Shown: positions 26,678 through 33,713 of the stretch, piece by piece | Position numbering within the stretch: the stretch's first letter is position 1 | Layout of the letters: the number at the start of each line of letters is the position of its first letter | DNA from: SVTX01 sp045602385 | GTDB lineage: Bacteria > Bacillota > Clostridia > Oscillospirales > CAG-272 | DNA length: 64,000 bases | Reading direction: 5' to 3' | Assembly: GCA_045602385.1 (NCBI GenBank) | Contig: JAZSBL010000045.1 | Coordinates: 20,848 to 84,847, forward strand | Translations under genes and position numbers: made by a program | The notes under the pieces: generated by a model | Told to the model about the DNA's origin: nothing | The model's database searches: none | What the model saw: only the letters and a program-made list of their open reading frames with translations

Positions 26678-28084
26678 ATGAAAAACACAAAACGACTAAT
26701 ATCGGCCGCTTGCGTATTGCTTTGCTTATTATTCTCGCTTTGCTCGTGTGACATTGTGTCGCGTATCGGCGAAGTTGTCGGAATATCGGATTTTGAGAAA
26801 ACCGATGCGAGTGAGCAGGCTGACAGCGTAGTGGGAGCGATGATCAACGAACAAGGCGAGCTTATCCTTATATACGGTGATGGCAGAAGACAAAATGTCG
26901 GCGTGGTCGCGACAGGAGAAAAAGGACAAGACGGCGAAGACGGAGAGGACGGAGCTGACGGAGAACAAGGTCCTCGAGGCGAGGACGGCAGAGACGGAAT
27001 CGACGGAGCTGACGGCGAGCTTATAATATCCACAGATAACAGCAGTATAGCCGCTGCCAGTGCCAAGGGACTCAGAAGCTCGGTAAGCATCTACTGCACC
27101 TTTAATTCATCCGCAAAGCAGGATGCCTATTATTCCGCGGGTTCGGGAGTAATATATCAGCTTGACAGAGCGGAGGGCGATGCCTTCATTATTACTAACT
27201 ATCACGTGGTCTACGATGCTGCAAGCAGTGCCGAAAACGGAATAAGCGAGGATATAAGAGTATATCTTTACGGCTCACAGATCGAGGATAAGGCGATAAG
27301 CGCCACCTACGTCGGAGGATCGCTCTATTATGATATAGCGGTTCTTCGAATTGAAGACAGTGAGGTTCTGCGCCAATCAAGTGCGATTGCGGTCGACGTC
27401 GCAAATTCCGATGAGGTCGCGGTAGGAAAGAACGCGATAGCTATCGGTAATCCCCAGGGAGAGGGAATATCTGCCTCGCTTGGTGTTGTAAGCGTTGATT
27501 CCGAGTATATAGATATGACGGGAGCAGACGATAAGACAGCGGTTACCTTCCGTGTTATGAGAGTTGACACCGCGGTGAATTCGGGCAATAGCGGAGGCGG
27601 ACTTTTTGATGACGAGGGCAATTTGATAGGCATCGTCAACGCTAAGATCATCGACGATAAAGTAGAGAATATCGGCTATGCCATTCCGTCAAACGTGGCT
27701 GTCGCGGTAGCGGATAACATTATATACTATTGCCACGGTACAGAGGAAGAGAACGTGCAAAGGGCGCTGCTTGGAATCACCATTATCGTTTCGGATTCAA
27801 GGGCGGTTTATGACGGAGAAACCGGATACGTCACAATTGAGCAGACTATTTCGGTCCAAGAGGTCAGCTCAGGCTCGCTTGCCGAGGGGCTTCTGGCGGA
27901 GGGCGACATTCTGGTCGAGGCTTCTCTGAACGGCAGAACGCTAAGCGTTACACGGCAGCATACCGTTATAGATATGATGCTTGATGCAAGGGTCGGAGAT
28001 ACGGTAACCTACGTAATCTTGCGCGACGGCGAAGAGCTGACTGTCAATATGACAATAACAGAGGATTGTATTACAGAGTATTAA
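26678..28084 (+). CDS. HtrA/DegP-like serine protease lipoprotein with collagen-like segment
   Basis: 468 residues. ATG 26678 follows AAGGAT and gives a lipoprotein signal with LCSC ending at Cys24. Residues 80-113 are twelve Gly-X-Y triplet glycines (EDGEDGADGEQGPRG and on), a collagen-like, very acidic stretch. The protease domain follows with TNYHVVYDA (His), YDIAVLRI (Asp) and GNSGGGLFDDEG (Ser), then a PDZ-like domain near 360-468. HtrA proteases degrade or refold damaged exported proteins; this one should be anchored to the outer face of the membrane. It lies 39 bases after copA, so copper stress could induce both; that is inference. Confidence 0.9.
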   Translation: MKNTKRLISAACVLLCLLFSLCSCDIVSRIGEVVGISDFEKTDASEQADSVVGAMINEQGELILIYGDGRRQNVGVVATGEKGQDGEDGEDGADGEQGPRGEDGRDGIDGADGELIISTDNSSIAAASAKGLRSSVSIYCTFNSSAKQDAYYSAGSGVIYQLDRAEGDAFIITNYHVVYDAASSAENGISEDIRVYLYGSQIEDKAISATYVGGSLYYDIAVLRIEDSEVLRQSSAIAVDVANSDEVAVGKNAIAIGNPQGEGISASLGVVSVDSEYIDMTGADDKTAVTFRVMRVDTAVNSGNSGGGLFDDEGNLIGIVNAKIIDDKVENIGYAIPSNVAVAVADNIIYYCHGTEEENVQRALLGITIIVSDSRAVYDGETGYVTIEQTISVQEVSSGSLAEGLLAEGDILVEASLNGRTLSVTRQHTVIDMMLDARVGDTVTYVILRDGEELTVNMTITEDCITEY

Positions 28085-28086
28085 AA

Positions 28087-28112
28087 AAAGGCGAGCAGAT
28101 GCTCGCCTTTTT
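28087..28112 (+). terminator. Bidirectional terminator between htrA-like and XRE genes
   Basis: AAAGGCGAGC pairs with GCTCGCCTTT around AGAT, with T and A tracts on the two sides. It serves both convergent genes. Confidence 0.85.
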
Positions 28113-28119
28113 GTGTTTA

Positions 28120-29433
28120 TTATAAGTCCTTTTGTATTACAAGGGAGTGAATAAGTGCGACAAGGAACAGGTAGGTCCCGTATATCCACCACTTGATAAA
28201 ATATCTGCCCTTGTTATTTGCTATAAAAGCGGGGATGAGGCCGATAAGAAGACCAATTATTGTGACCGGAGCAAGAATGCCGACGACCACCTGAATGAAA
28301 AGGAATATGCCAAGCAGAAGATATCGTCCCGCTCCGCTCAGAAAGTCGGAAGCACCACTGATAAAATCCGCATCGTGATTAGTTTTTTCGGGAAGCTCCT
28401 GGGAGAGAACGTGAATCGGCTTTTCCTTTGGCTCTTGCATTGGCACGTTGGCTCTCACTCCGTTGATCTCCGCAATTACTCTCTGTTTGAAAATAGCATA
28501 GTCGTTCAACGTTGCCTTGTTTTTCTCTTGGTAAAAATCAGCGTCTATATCGGGGGTGTCCTGATTTACAAGTATTTGTGCGCTGTCGCGGAGTGCTTCA
28601 ATCTTCATCTGGATCTTATTAAGATTGTCAAGTACGGCGTTCGTGTCCGCGTTTTCCACGAGATTGATAATCTCAAGGTTGGCATTAAAGTTGAACGCCA
28701 TATAGTCCTGCCAGGGAATGAAAACAAGGGGAAATTCGCTTATGCCCTCGCCATCGTGGTAGAGAAGGGTTGCTTGTACGGGACTGCGCCCGAGGGATTT
28801 GAGCGAGGGCGCCGATCCTATTCCGAGACCTGCGGGACTGACGCCTAAGATGGGGGCGCGTGAATTGACCACCTCCGAATTGCCACCGTTGAATGAAAAC
28901 CCCGCAAGATTTTCAATAGGGCAAACAAGCTGTACGGCGGAGCCATAATAGAAGCCTATCGCCTTTTTCACCTCATCGTAGAAAAACGCGGAGGTTCTGC
29001 GGTTGCTGACAAATAAAATTTCGGTAGCTCCCGCCGCCTTCATACCTTCCTCGGCGGCTTTTTTTCTGCGTGCAAAGTACGCATCCGACATGTCGGTCTT
29101 TCTTTTTCTTTCGGGCAGGTAACCGCGGTCTATTGAGGGCTGATTGCCAAGCATCTTTTCGCCCAAGCGGAACACGCTGCGATAGGCGGGCTTTTTTGCG
29201 GTGCTGCCGATTTTTTCCTTATCATTATATTCGTCTATCTCGTCGTTAAGAAGATAATCGAAGGATACGTTGAATAGCCTTGAGAGGGTTTTCAGCTTAT
29301 CTATTTCGGGGGATGCAATACCCGATTCCCATTTATATACGGCTTGGCGGGTAACTCCCAGCTCTCCCGCAAGCTCATCCTGAGAGAGGCCGTTCTTTTT
29401 TCGCAGTGTAAAAATCTTTTCTGCAAGTGTCAT
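28120..29433 (-). CDS. XRE-family regulator with C-terminal membrane segments
   Basis: 437 residues. Residues 1-62 are a Cro/CI-type helix-turn-helix (LSQDELAGELGVTRQAVYKW). The middle (100-340) is a soluble domain of unknown type, and three hydrophobic helices at about 365-435 anchor it. Membrane-tethered XRE proteins of this form occur in Clostridia; ligands are unknown. AAAGGAG precedes the start. A pair of palindromes directly upstream of its promoter suggests autoregulation. Confidence 0.8.
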   Translation of the reverse strand: MTLAEKIFTLRKKNGLSQDELAGELGVTRQAVYKWESGIASPEIDKLKTLSRLFNVSFDYLLNDEIDEYNDKEKIGSTAKKPAYRSVFRLGEKMLGNQPSIDRGYLPERKRKTDMSDAYFARRKKAAEEGMKAAGATEILFVSNRRTSAFFYDEVKKAIGFYYGSAVQLVCPIENLAGFSFNGGNSEVVNSRAPILGVSPAGLGIGSAPSLKSLGRSPVQATLLYHDGEGISEFPLVFIPWQDYMAFNFNANLEIINLVENADTNAVLDNLNKIQMKIEALRDSAQILVNQDTPDIDADFYQEKNKATLNDYAIFKQRVIAEINGVRANVPMQEPKEKPIHVLSQELPEKTNHDADFISGASDFLSGAGRYLLLGIFLFIQVVVGILAPVTIIGLLIGLIPAFIANNKGRYFIKWWIYGTYLFLVALIHSLVIQKDL

Positions 29434-29462
29434 TGTTAAAGCTCCTTTGTTTCATTGAAATA

Positions 29463-29526
29463 ATTATACCATTACCGGCATAAAAAAACAAGTAACCACA
29501 GGTTATAAATGTGTTAACCTGTGGTT
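29463..29526 (-). promoter_or_regulatory. Promoter and twin operator of the XRE gene
   Basis: On the minus strand TTGTTT (29486-29491), 17 bases, extended -10 TGGTATAAT (hexamer 29463-29468). Upstream lie two odd-centred palindromes, AACCACAGGTT (29494-29504) and AACCTGTGGTT (29516-29526). They are reverse complements of each other, with centres 22 bp apart, about two helical turns, as expected for cooperative dimers. Confidence 0.75.
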
Positions 29527-29548
29527 GCAAATGAACTTTTGACCGTAT

Positions 29549-30352
29549 TCACTTAATGCTACACCGTATAAACTCGCTGTTCCACAGAGCGTACGTATAC
29601 CTGAAGCCGATGTCGTAGAGATATTTTTTGGTCTCCTCGAAAAACGCGTCAAGCGCGGCCGCGTCGTGCGCGTCGGAGGAGAGAATGATGCGCGCATCCT
29701 GCTTCTTCAGCGTGTAGAGAATGTTCTCCGCAGGGTATGCAGAGGAGCGAAGCCCGCGCGTGATCGCGCCTGTGTTCACCTCAAATATAGATCCGCTTCT
29801 TGCAGCTTCTGCCGCAGCTTTCTCTGCCAATGCATTATATTTCGGGTTCTTTAAGAAAAGAGAGTCGCCAAGCTCGTCGAATTTCGTGATAAGATCAAAG
29901 TGTCCGATAATGTCGGGACGCCTTTTGTTTATATAGCTGCAGAAATCGGCGTAATAAGCCTCTGCAAGACGTACGGGATCACCCGAAAAGGCATTAAGGC
30001 ATGCCGAAAATTGCTCGGGGTCGGAATCGATCGTCACGAATTTGCCGTCTATGCGCAAATAGTGCGACGAGCCTATTATGTAGTCAAAATCAGAGCGGTT
30101 GACCGGGGCAGAGGAGTCCTCCTCCACGCCGAGGTATATCTGTATTTTATCCTTGTATTTTTCCTTTAAGCGCTTGACCTCGCGGGAGTAGCCTTCCGTG
30201 TCGTTCATGCAATAGCTTGTGTCAAATGGGGTGTATCCGTGTCCCGAAAAGCCTATTGCCGAAAAGCCTTTTTCGATAGCCGCAAGGACTATCTCCTCGG
30301 GGGTGCTTTTGCCGTCGCAAAAGGTTGTATGAGAGTGAAAATTAGTAAGCAA
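29549..30352 (-). CDS. PHP-domain phosphatase, histidinol-phosphatase (HisK) type
   Basis: 267 residues. The metal-binding PHP motifs are visible: NFHSHTTFCDG at the N terminus, FSGHGYTPF at 35-43, GVEEDS near 75, HFDL near 150 and SSDAHD near 235. HisK/HisJ enzymes remove phosphate from histidinol phosphate in histidine synthesis, but no his gene is nearby, so another phosphoester is possible. The start is a TTG at 30352 with AAGGA eight bases before it; no ATG is available close by. Monocistronic or transcribed with the upstream small gene. Confidence 0.85.
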   Translation of the reverse strand: MLTNFHSHTTFCDGKSTPEEIVLAAIEKGFSAIGFSGHGYTPFDTSYCMNDTEGYSREVKRLKEKYKDKIQIYLGVEEDSSAPVNRSDFDYIIGSSHYLRIDGKFVTIDSDPEQFSACLNAFSGDPVRLAEAYYADFCSYINKRRPDIIGHFDLITKFDELGDSLFLKNPKYNALAEKAAAEAARSGSIFEVNTGAITRGLRSSAYPAENILYTLKKQDARIILSSDAHDAAALDAFFEETKKYLYDIGFRYTYALWNSEFIRCSIK

Positions 30353-30404
30353 TTTATTGTTCCTTTTTTGTTTTAATCGGTTTAATTATATCATATCTGC
30401 GGCG

Positions 30405-30704
30405 TTATCTTTTGATCTCGCAATAGCCTATTCTGCCGCACTTGGGGCATTTTGCGATCCTTTTTCTTCCCATGTGGATTGCAACGAATAAATGATACGG
30501 CTTTGCCTTGAATTCGGTTTTGCAATCGGGGCAAATGTAGGTTTTTGACATCAATATAACGTATCCGAGAATTGCGATCAGCAGAATTGGAATTGCAACA
30601 GAGTACCACGGGACCTCCTTTGTGTCTCCAAACCAGTTCACCGTGCAAGATGAAAGAGATAATACCATAATTACTACAATGAATAGAGCGAGTATCTTTT
30701 TCAT
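30405..30704 (-). CDS. Small lipoprotein or membrane protein with zinc-ribbon tail
   Basis: 99 residues. The N-terminal 20 residues form a signal ending SLSSC, a good lipobox, then one more membrane helix (about 33-52) and a tail with CPDC and CPKC pairs, typical of a zinc ribbon. Function unknown. GAAAGGCGG precedes ATG 30704. Its promoter, leader and upstream 240 bases are nearly the same as those of the next small membrane-protein gene at 31.0-31.5 kb, although the two proteins are unrelated. It looks like cargo within a repeated module. Confidence 0.65.
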   Translation of the reverse strand: MKKILALFIVVIMVLSLSSCTVNWFGDTKEVPWYSVAIPILLIAILGYVILMSKTYICPDCKTEFKAKPYHLFVAIHMGRKRIAKCPKCGRIGYCEIKR

Positions 30705-30945
30705 ATCCCCACCGCCTTTCTGTGATTAGTATAGCACAAATTTTTAAAAATGTAAAGACCAATTTGCAAAGCTTTTTGTGAGCAGACGGGATTGAGAACC
30801 CATATTTGCGCCAAGGTGTAATTTAAATCAAGGGATTTGGGGCGTAAAACCTTACCGCCTCAAGCGGCGGTAAGGGGTTCTTCATCATATTACCAAAGGC
30901 GAAAAAAACAAAAGAGTAGCTGTTGCTCCTCTTTTGTTTTTTGTA
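30702..30945 (-). repeat. Module R1: promoter leader, tRNA T-arm-like fragment, hairpin and terminator
   Basis: About 240 bases, closely similar to 31540-31780. On the minus strand it runs: terminator-type hairpin (30905-30941), 10-bp hairpin CCTTACCGCC/GGCGGTAAGG (30850-30875), a GGGTTCTCAATCCC fragment resembling the T-arm of tRNA-Gln, a promoter, and the ribosome site of the small gene. Together with 30946-31016 it fills the gap between the two small genes. The gap also holds GGAGTTCGAATCC (near 30990), another T-arm-like scrap. Confidence 0.75.
30728..30756 (-). promoter_or_regulatory. Promoter in module R1
   Basis: TTTACA (30751-30756), 17 bases, TATACT (30728-30733) on the minus strand. 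Confidence 0.7.
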
Positions 30946-31016
30946 TAAAGGCTACGAAAAAGATATTCTTTGAGGGTTGCATTAAGGATTCGAACTCCGA
31001 CGGGATTTATGTTATA

Positions 31017-31541
31017 TTATTTCCATTTTCCCATAGACTCACGGCGTTCTTGCTCTTTTTTCGCGGCTTCATCGTTAATGCGTCCTTGCTTTTTGCCCTG
31101 TGCATTTTTAATTATGCGAGGAATCAGCACTGCTGCAATCGTCAACACCATTCTCAACATTGTCACAGAAAGAGCCGAAGAAAGTGCGGTGTAAAAGTTC
31201 TTAGCAAAAAACGCAAGAGGTATATAAAATGGAATAGACGCGCAGAAAATGAATGCGGAAAGCGCAAATTCCTTCTGGTATTCCTCGCTCTCTGTATCGG
31301 GGTTATCTTGAAGTGAACGCAAAAAAGTAATAAATAATTTGCTTCTTCCCAATATGAAAGCATTGCCATGTTCCTTATTTAAAAAGGCAATAACAGCATA
31401 AACGGCAGAACAAATACCAAATACAATTGCCGGAGCAGAATTGAATGAAATCGAAGCATTTTCGTTTAAGATCACAGGCAAAACACAAGCAACTAAAATT
31501 GCAACGGATAAGAAAATAAATATAAGCTTTTTGAATTTCAT
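31017..31541 (-). CDS. Small integral membrane protein, unknown function
   Basis: 174 residues with about four hydrophobic segments (8-25, 33-52, 92-112, 118-140) and a charged, Lys/Arg/Glu-rich C terminus. No family recognised. ATG 31541 is preceded by the same GAAAGGCGGTGGGGAT leader as the zinc-ribbon gene, within a duplicated upstream module. Probably cargo of the tRNA-Gln-linked array; no evidence about function. Confidence 0.6.
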   Translation of the reverse strand: MKFKKLIFIFLSVAILVACVLPVILNENASISFNSAPAIVFGICSAVYAVIAFLNKEHGNAFILGRSKLFITFLRSLQDNPDTESEEYQKEFALSAFIFCASIPFYIPLAFFAKNFYTALSSALSVTMLRMVLTIAAVLIPRIIKNAQGKKQGRINDEAAKKEQERRESMGKWK

Positions 31542-31780
31542 ATCCCCACCGCCTTTCTGAGTTTAGTATAGCACAAATTTTTAAAAATGTAAAGACCAAT
31601 TTGCGGAGCTTATTGTGAGCAGACGGGATTCAGAACCCATATTTGCGCCAATGTGTAATTTAAATCAAGGGGTTTGGGGCGCAAAACCTTACCGCCGCAA
31701 GCGGCGGTAGGGGGTTCCTCATCATATTACCAAAGGCGAAAAAACAAAAGAGGAGCTGTTGCTCCTCTTTTGTTTTTTGG
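31540..31780 (-). repeat. Module R2: second copy of the promoter/T-arm/hairpin/terminator module
   Basis: Same order as R1 with few differences: a perfect 13-bp terminator hairpin (31744-31773), hairpin ACCGCCG/CGGCGGT, GGGTTCTGAATCCC, then the promoter and leader of the gene at 31541. Confidence 0.8.
31565..31593 (-). promoter_or_regulatory. Promoter in module R2
   Basis: TTTACA (31588-31593), 17 bases, TATACT (31565-31570) on the minus strand, the same as in R1. Confidence 0.7.
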
Positions 31781-31880
31781 CTGGGGCACAGGGATTCAGA
31801 ACCCGCATTTGCGCCAAGGTGATATTTTAATCAAAGGGTTTGGAGCGCAAAACCTTACCGCCGCAAGCGGCGGTAGGGGG
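31778..31880 (-). repeat. Module R3: partial copy holding a tRNA-Gln 3'-end fragment
   Basis: On the minus strand it has the ACCGCCG/CGGCGGT hairpin followed by GGGTTCTGAATCCC and TGTGCCCCAGCC. The latter is the exact acceptor end of the intact tRNA-Gln next door. It then joins the R2 terminator. No gene or promoter is present in this copy. Confidence 0.75.
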
Positions 31881-31901
31881 TTCTTCATCGTGAGGCACAA
31901 C

Positions 31902-31941
31902 GCAAAAAGAAAGAGAGGAACGATGTTCCTCTCTTTCTTTT
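31902..31941 (-). terminator. Terminator of tRNA-Gln
   Basis: AAAGAAAGAGAGGAAC pairs with GTTCCTCTCTTTCTTT around a short loop. It begins directly after the encoded CCA and is followed by a T-tract. Confidence 0.85.
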
Positions 31942-32017
31942 TGGCTGGGGCACAGGGATTCGAACCCCGGTAATGACGGAGTCAGAGTCCGTTGCCTTAC
32001 CGCTTGGCGATGCCCCA
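31942..32017 (-). tRNA. tRNA-Gln(CTG), CCA encoded
   Basis: Acceptor stem TGGGGCA/TGCCCCA, D-loop AAGCGGTAAGG, anticodon arm ACGGA-CTCTGAC-TCCGT (anticodon CTG, codon CAG), T-arm GGGTTCGAATCCC, discriminator G and encoded CCA. All arms pair. Confidence 0.95.
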
Positions 32018-32035
32018 ATATTTTCAACGCTCCAT

Positions 32036-32064
32036 ATTATAGCAGAAAAAAACAGTGTTGTCAA
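32036..32064 (-). promoter_or_regulatory. Promoter of tRNA-Gln
   Basis: TTGACA (32059-32064), 17 bases, TATAAT (32036-32041) on the minus strand; full consensus. Confidence 0.9.
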
Positions 32065-32125
32065 TACCTATTTTCAACTTTTTTGAAAAAAATATACACT
32101 TTTCAGAAAAAAAGAGATTTTTCGC

Positions 32126-32154
32126 TTTACAAGAGATTTGTTTTGTGGTAAAAT
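32126..32154 (+). promoter_or_regulatory. Promoter of tRNA-Arg
   Basis: TTTACA (32126-32131), 17 bases, TAAAAT (32149-32154), about 20 bases before the tRNA. Confidence 0.75.
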
Positions 32155-32175
32155 ACTCATTACAAGTGAATAGAT

Positions 32176-32252
32176 CTACCCGTGGCACAGCTGGATAGCG
32201 CGTCAGACTCCGACTCTGAAGGTCAACGGTTCGAATCCGTTCGGGTAGGCCA
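32176..32252 (+). tRNA. tRNA-Arg(CCG), CCA encoded
   Basis: Acceptor CTACCCG/CGGGTAG, anticodon arm TCAGA-CTCCGAC-TCTGA (anticodon CCG, codon CGG), T-arm with GGTTCGAATCC, discriminator G and CCA. It is divergent from tRNA-Gln, with a 158-base shared upstream region. Confidence 0.94.
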
Positions 32253-32579
32253 AACAAACAGGCAGGGGCTTGTCCCCTGCCTGTTTGTTTGCTTATCCCC
32301 GAATGGTAGGTCGAATTTTGCGTGAACGCGCCATTAAGAGAAGCAAAATCTTCAAAAAAAACAGCGTTTGCGGCTGTGACGCTGGCGGCACAGCATAGTT
32401 CAGAATCCGTTCGGGTAGGCCAAACAAACAGGCAGGGGCTTGTCCCCTGCCTGTTTGTTTGCTTATCCCCGTATGGTAGGCCGAATTTTGCGCGAACGCG
32501 CCATTAGGAGAAGCAAAATCTTCAAAAAAACAGCGTTTGCGGCTGTGACGCTGGCGGCACAGCATAGTTCAGAATCCGT
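32233..32579 (+). repeat. Two tandem 170/169-bp repeats that begin in the tRNA-Arg 3' end
   Basis: Copy 1 is 32233-32402 (its first 20 bases are the tRNA 3' end), copy 2 is 32403-32571, and GAATCCGT starts a third at 32572. Each copy has the tRNA 3' end and CCA, a 17-bp terminator, a conserved 100-base stretch with a GCTGTG/CACAGC inverted repeat, and ends AGTTCA before the next GAATCCG. The copies differ at only a few bases. This explains the gene-free stretch up to 32615; I see no coding signal in it. Confidence 0.9.
32252..32292 (+). terminator. Terminator of tRNA-Arg (repeated at 32422-32462)
   Basis: A perfect 17-bp stem (32252-32268 with 32274-32290) with a 5-base loop; the second copy lies 170 bases on. 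Confidence 0.85.
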
Positions 32580-32615
32580 ACTATCATTTTTAGTGTGAAA
32601 TTTTAAAAAAACCCC

Positions 32616-32644
32616 TTTACATTTTGTCACATTGGTGCTATAAT
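32616..32644 (+). promoter_or_regulatory. Promoter of the second EamA gene
   Basis: TTTACA (32616-32621), 17 bases, TATAAT (32639-32644). Confidence 0.8.
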
Positions 32645-32673
32645 AAGTTGAATCTGACCGATCGGAGAAAAAA

Positions 32674-33546
32674 ATGAAGAAAAACTATATATACGCCGGT
32701 GTGGCGATACTCGGCTGGTCGACCGTCGCCACGGTGGTAAAGCTTTTGCTCGGCACACTCAATAGCTTTCAAGTGCTGTTTTTAAGCTCGCTTTTTGCAT
32801 CACTGTTTTTGCTTGTGGTTAACGTTGTGACAGGAAATATCAAAAAGCTTAAGGACTACAAGCCGGCCGACTATTTGAAGACCGTGCTTATCTGCCTCCC
32901 GGGCGCGTTTGTGTACTACGTACTTTATTATACGGGAACGTCGTATATGCCTGCGTCGCAAGCGTTTATTGTCAATTACCTCTGGCCTATAATGAGCGTT
33001 GTGTTCGCCTGCATCATACTCAAGGAAAAGCTTACCGTCAAAAAGGTTATTGCCATTTTGCTCTCCTTTGTGGGAGTGGTAATCGTGGTCGGTGGGGATC
33101 TCCTCGCGTTTGAGCAGAGCACGCTTATCGGCGCGGCGTTTTGCGCGGCGGGCGCCGTTTCCTACGGACTTTTTACCGCACTTAATCAGAAAAGCCCGTA
33201 CGATGCCAGAATATCCATGATGATAGGCTTTTTTAGCACGTTCATTATGACGGGAATCATTAACGTCGCAACCGATAATCTCCCTATATTGTCCGTGCCC
33301 CAGCTTCTCGGTATCGGATGGAACGGGATCGTATCTATCGGCCTTTCAACCACGCTCTGGCAGTTTGCCCTCAAGACCAATGACACGGCAAAGATCTCCA
33401 ATCTTGCATATATCACTCCGTTCCTTTCGTTGGTCTGGACAAGCATTATTCTGCACGAGGAGATAAGCCCCTGGTCGCTCGTCGGACTTGCGGTGATCGT
33501 TGCGGGAATCCTCATTCAGTTAAACCCCAAAAAAGCAAGCAAATAA
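32674..33546 (+). CDS. EamA-family (DMT) transporter
   Basis: 290 residues, ten hydrophobic helices in two EamA halves. The second half carries a Pro-containing helix (AYITPFLSLVW) usual in the family. CGGAG precedes ATG 32674. It has its own promoter and terminator, so it is a single-gene unit. Relatives export amino acids or aromatic metabolites; the substrate here is not known. Confidence 0.88.
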   Translation: MKKNYIYAGVAILGWSTVATVVKLLLGTLNSFQVLFLSSLFASLFLLVVNVVTGNIKKLKDYKPADYLKTVLICLPGAFVYYVLYYTGTSYMPASQAFIVNYLWPIMSVVFACIILKEKLTVKKVIAILLSFVGVVIVVGGDLLAFEQSTLIGAAFCAAGAVSYGLFTALNQKSPYDARISMMIGFFSTFIMTGIINVATDNLPILSVPQLLGIGWNGIVSIGLSTTLWQFALKTNDTAKISNLAYITPFLSLVWTSIILHEEISPWSLVGLAVIVAGILIQLNPKKASK

Positions 33547-33556
33547 CAGACGTCCA

Positions 33557-33593
33557 AGCCCCGCTCCGCACATGCGAGCGGGGCTGCTTTTTG
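33557..33593 (+). terminator. Terminator of the second EamA gene
   Basis: AGCCCCGCTC pairs with GAGCGGGGCT (10 bp, 9-base loop) followed by GCTTTTTG. Confidence 0.88.
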
Positions 33594-33642
33594 TCCTCAT
33601 ACTACTCAAAACATAATATTTATTATAAATCTATTGCAAAAT

Positions 33643-33670
33643 TTGACAATATATGATAGAATGATATTAT
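33643..33670 (+). promoter_or_regulatory. Promoter of the nuclease cluster
   Basis: TTGACA (33643-33648), 16 bases, TATTAT (33665-33670). The -10 box overlaps the ATG at 33669, so translation should begin at ATG 33714. Confidence 0.65.
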
Positions 33671-33713
33671 GGAATCTATGCGAAATTTCAGAGAAACGGG
33701 TGGATGTGCTAAA

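Noticed and set aside
30391..30762. Alternative 123-codon frame overlapping the zinc-ribbon gene
   Set aside because: It begins upstream of the promoter -10 box of the real gene and repeats the leader peptide seen in the other module.
31827..32027. Minus-strand 66-codon frame over tRNA-Gln and its repeat
   Set aside because: It reads through the tRNA and two hairpins; frames of this kind are by-products of tRNA 3' ends.
32293..32565. Minus-strand 90-codon frame in the tandem repeat after tRNA-Arg
   Set aside because: It contains the same peptide twice because it crosses both repeat copies, passes through a terminator stem, and lacks a ribosome site.
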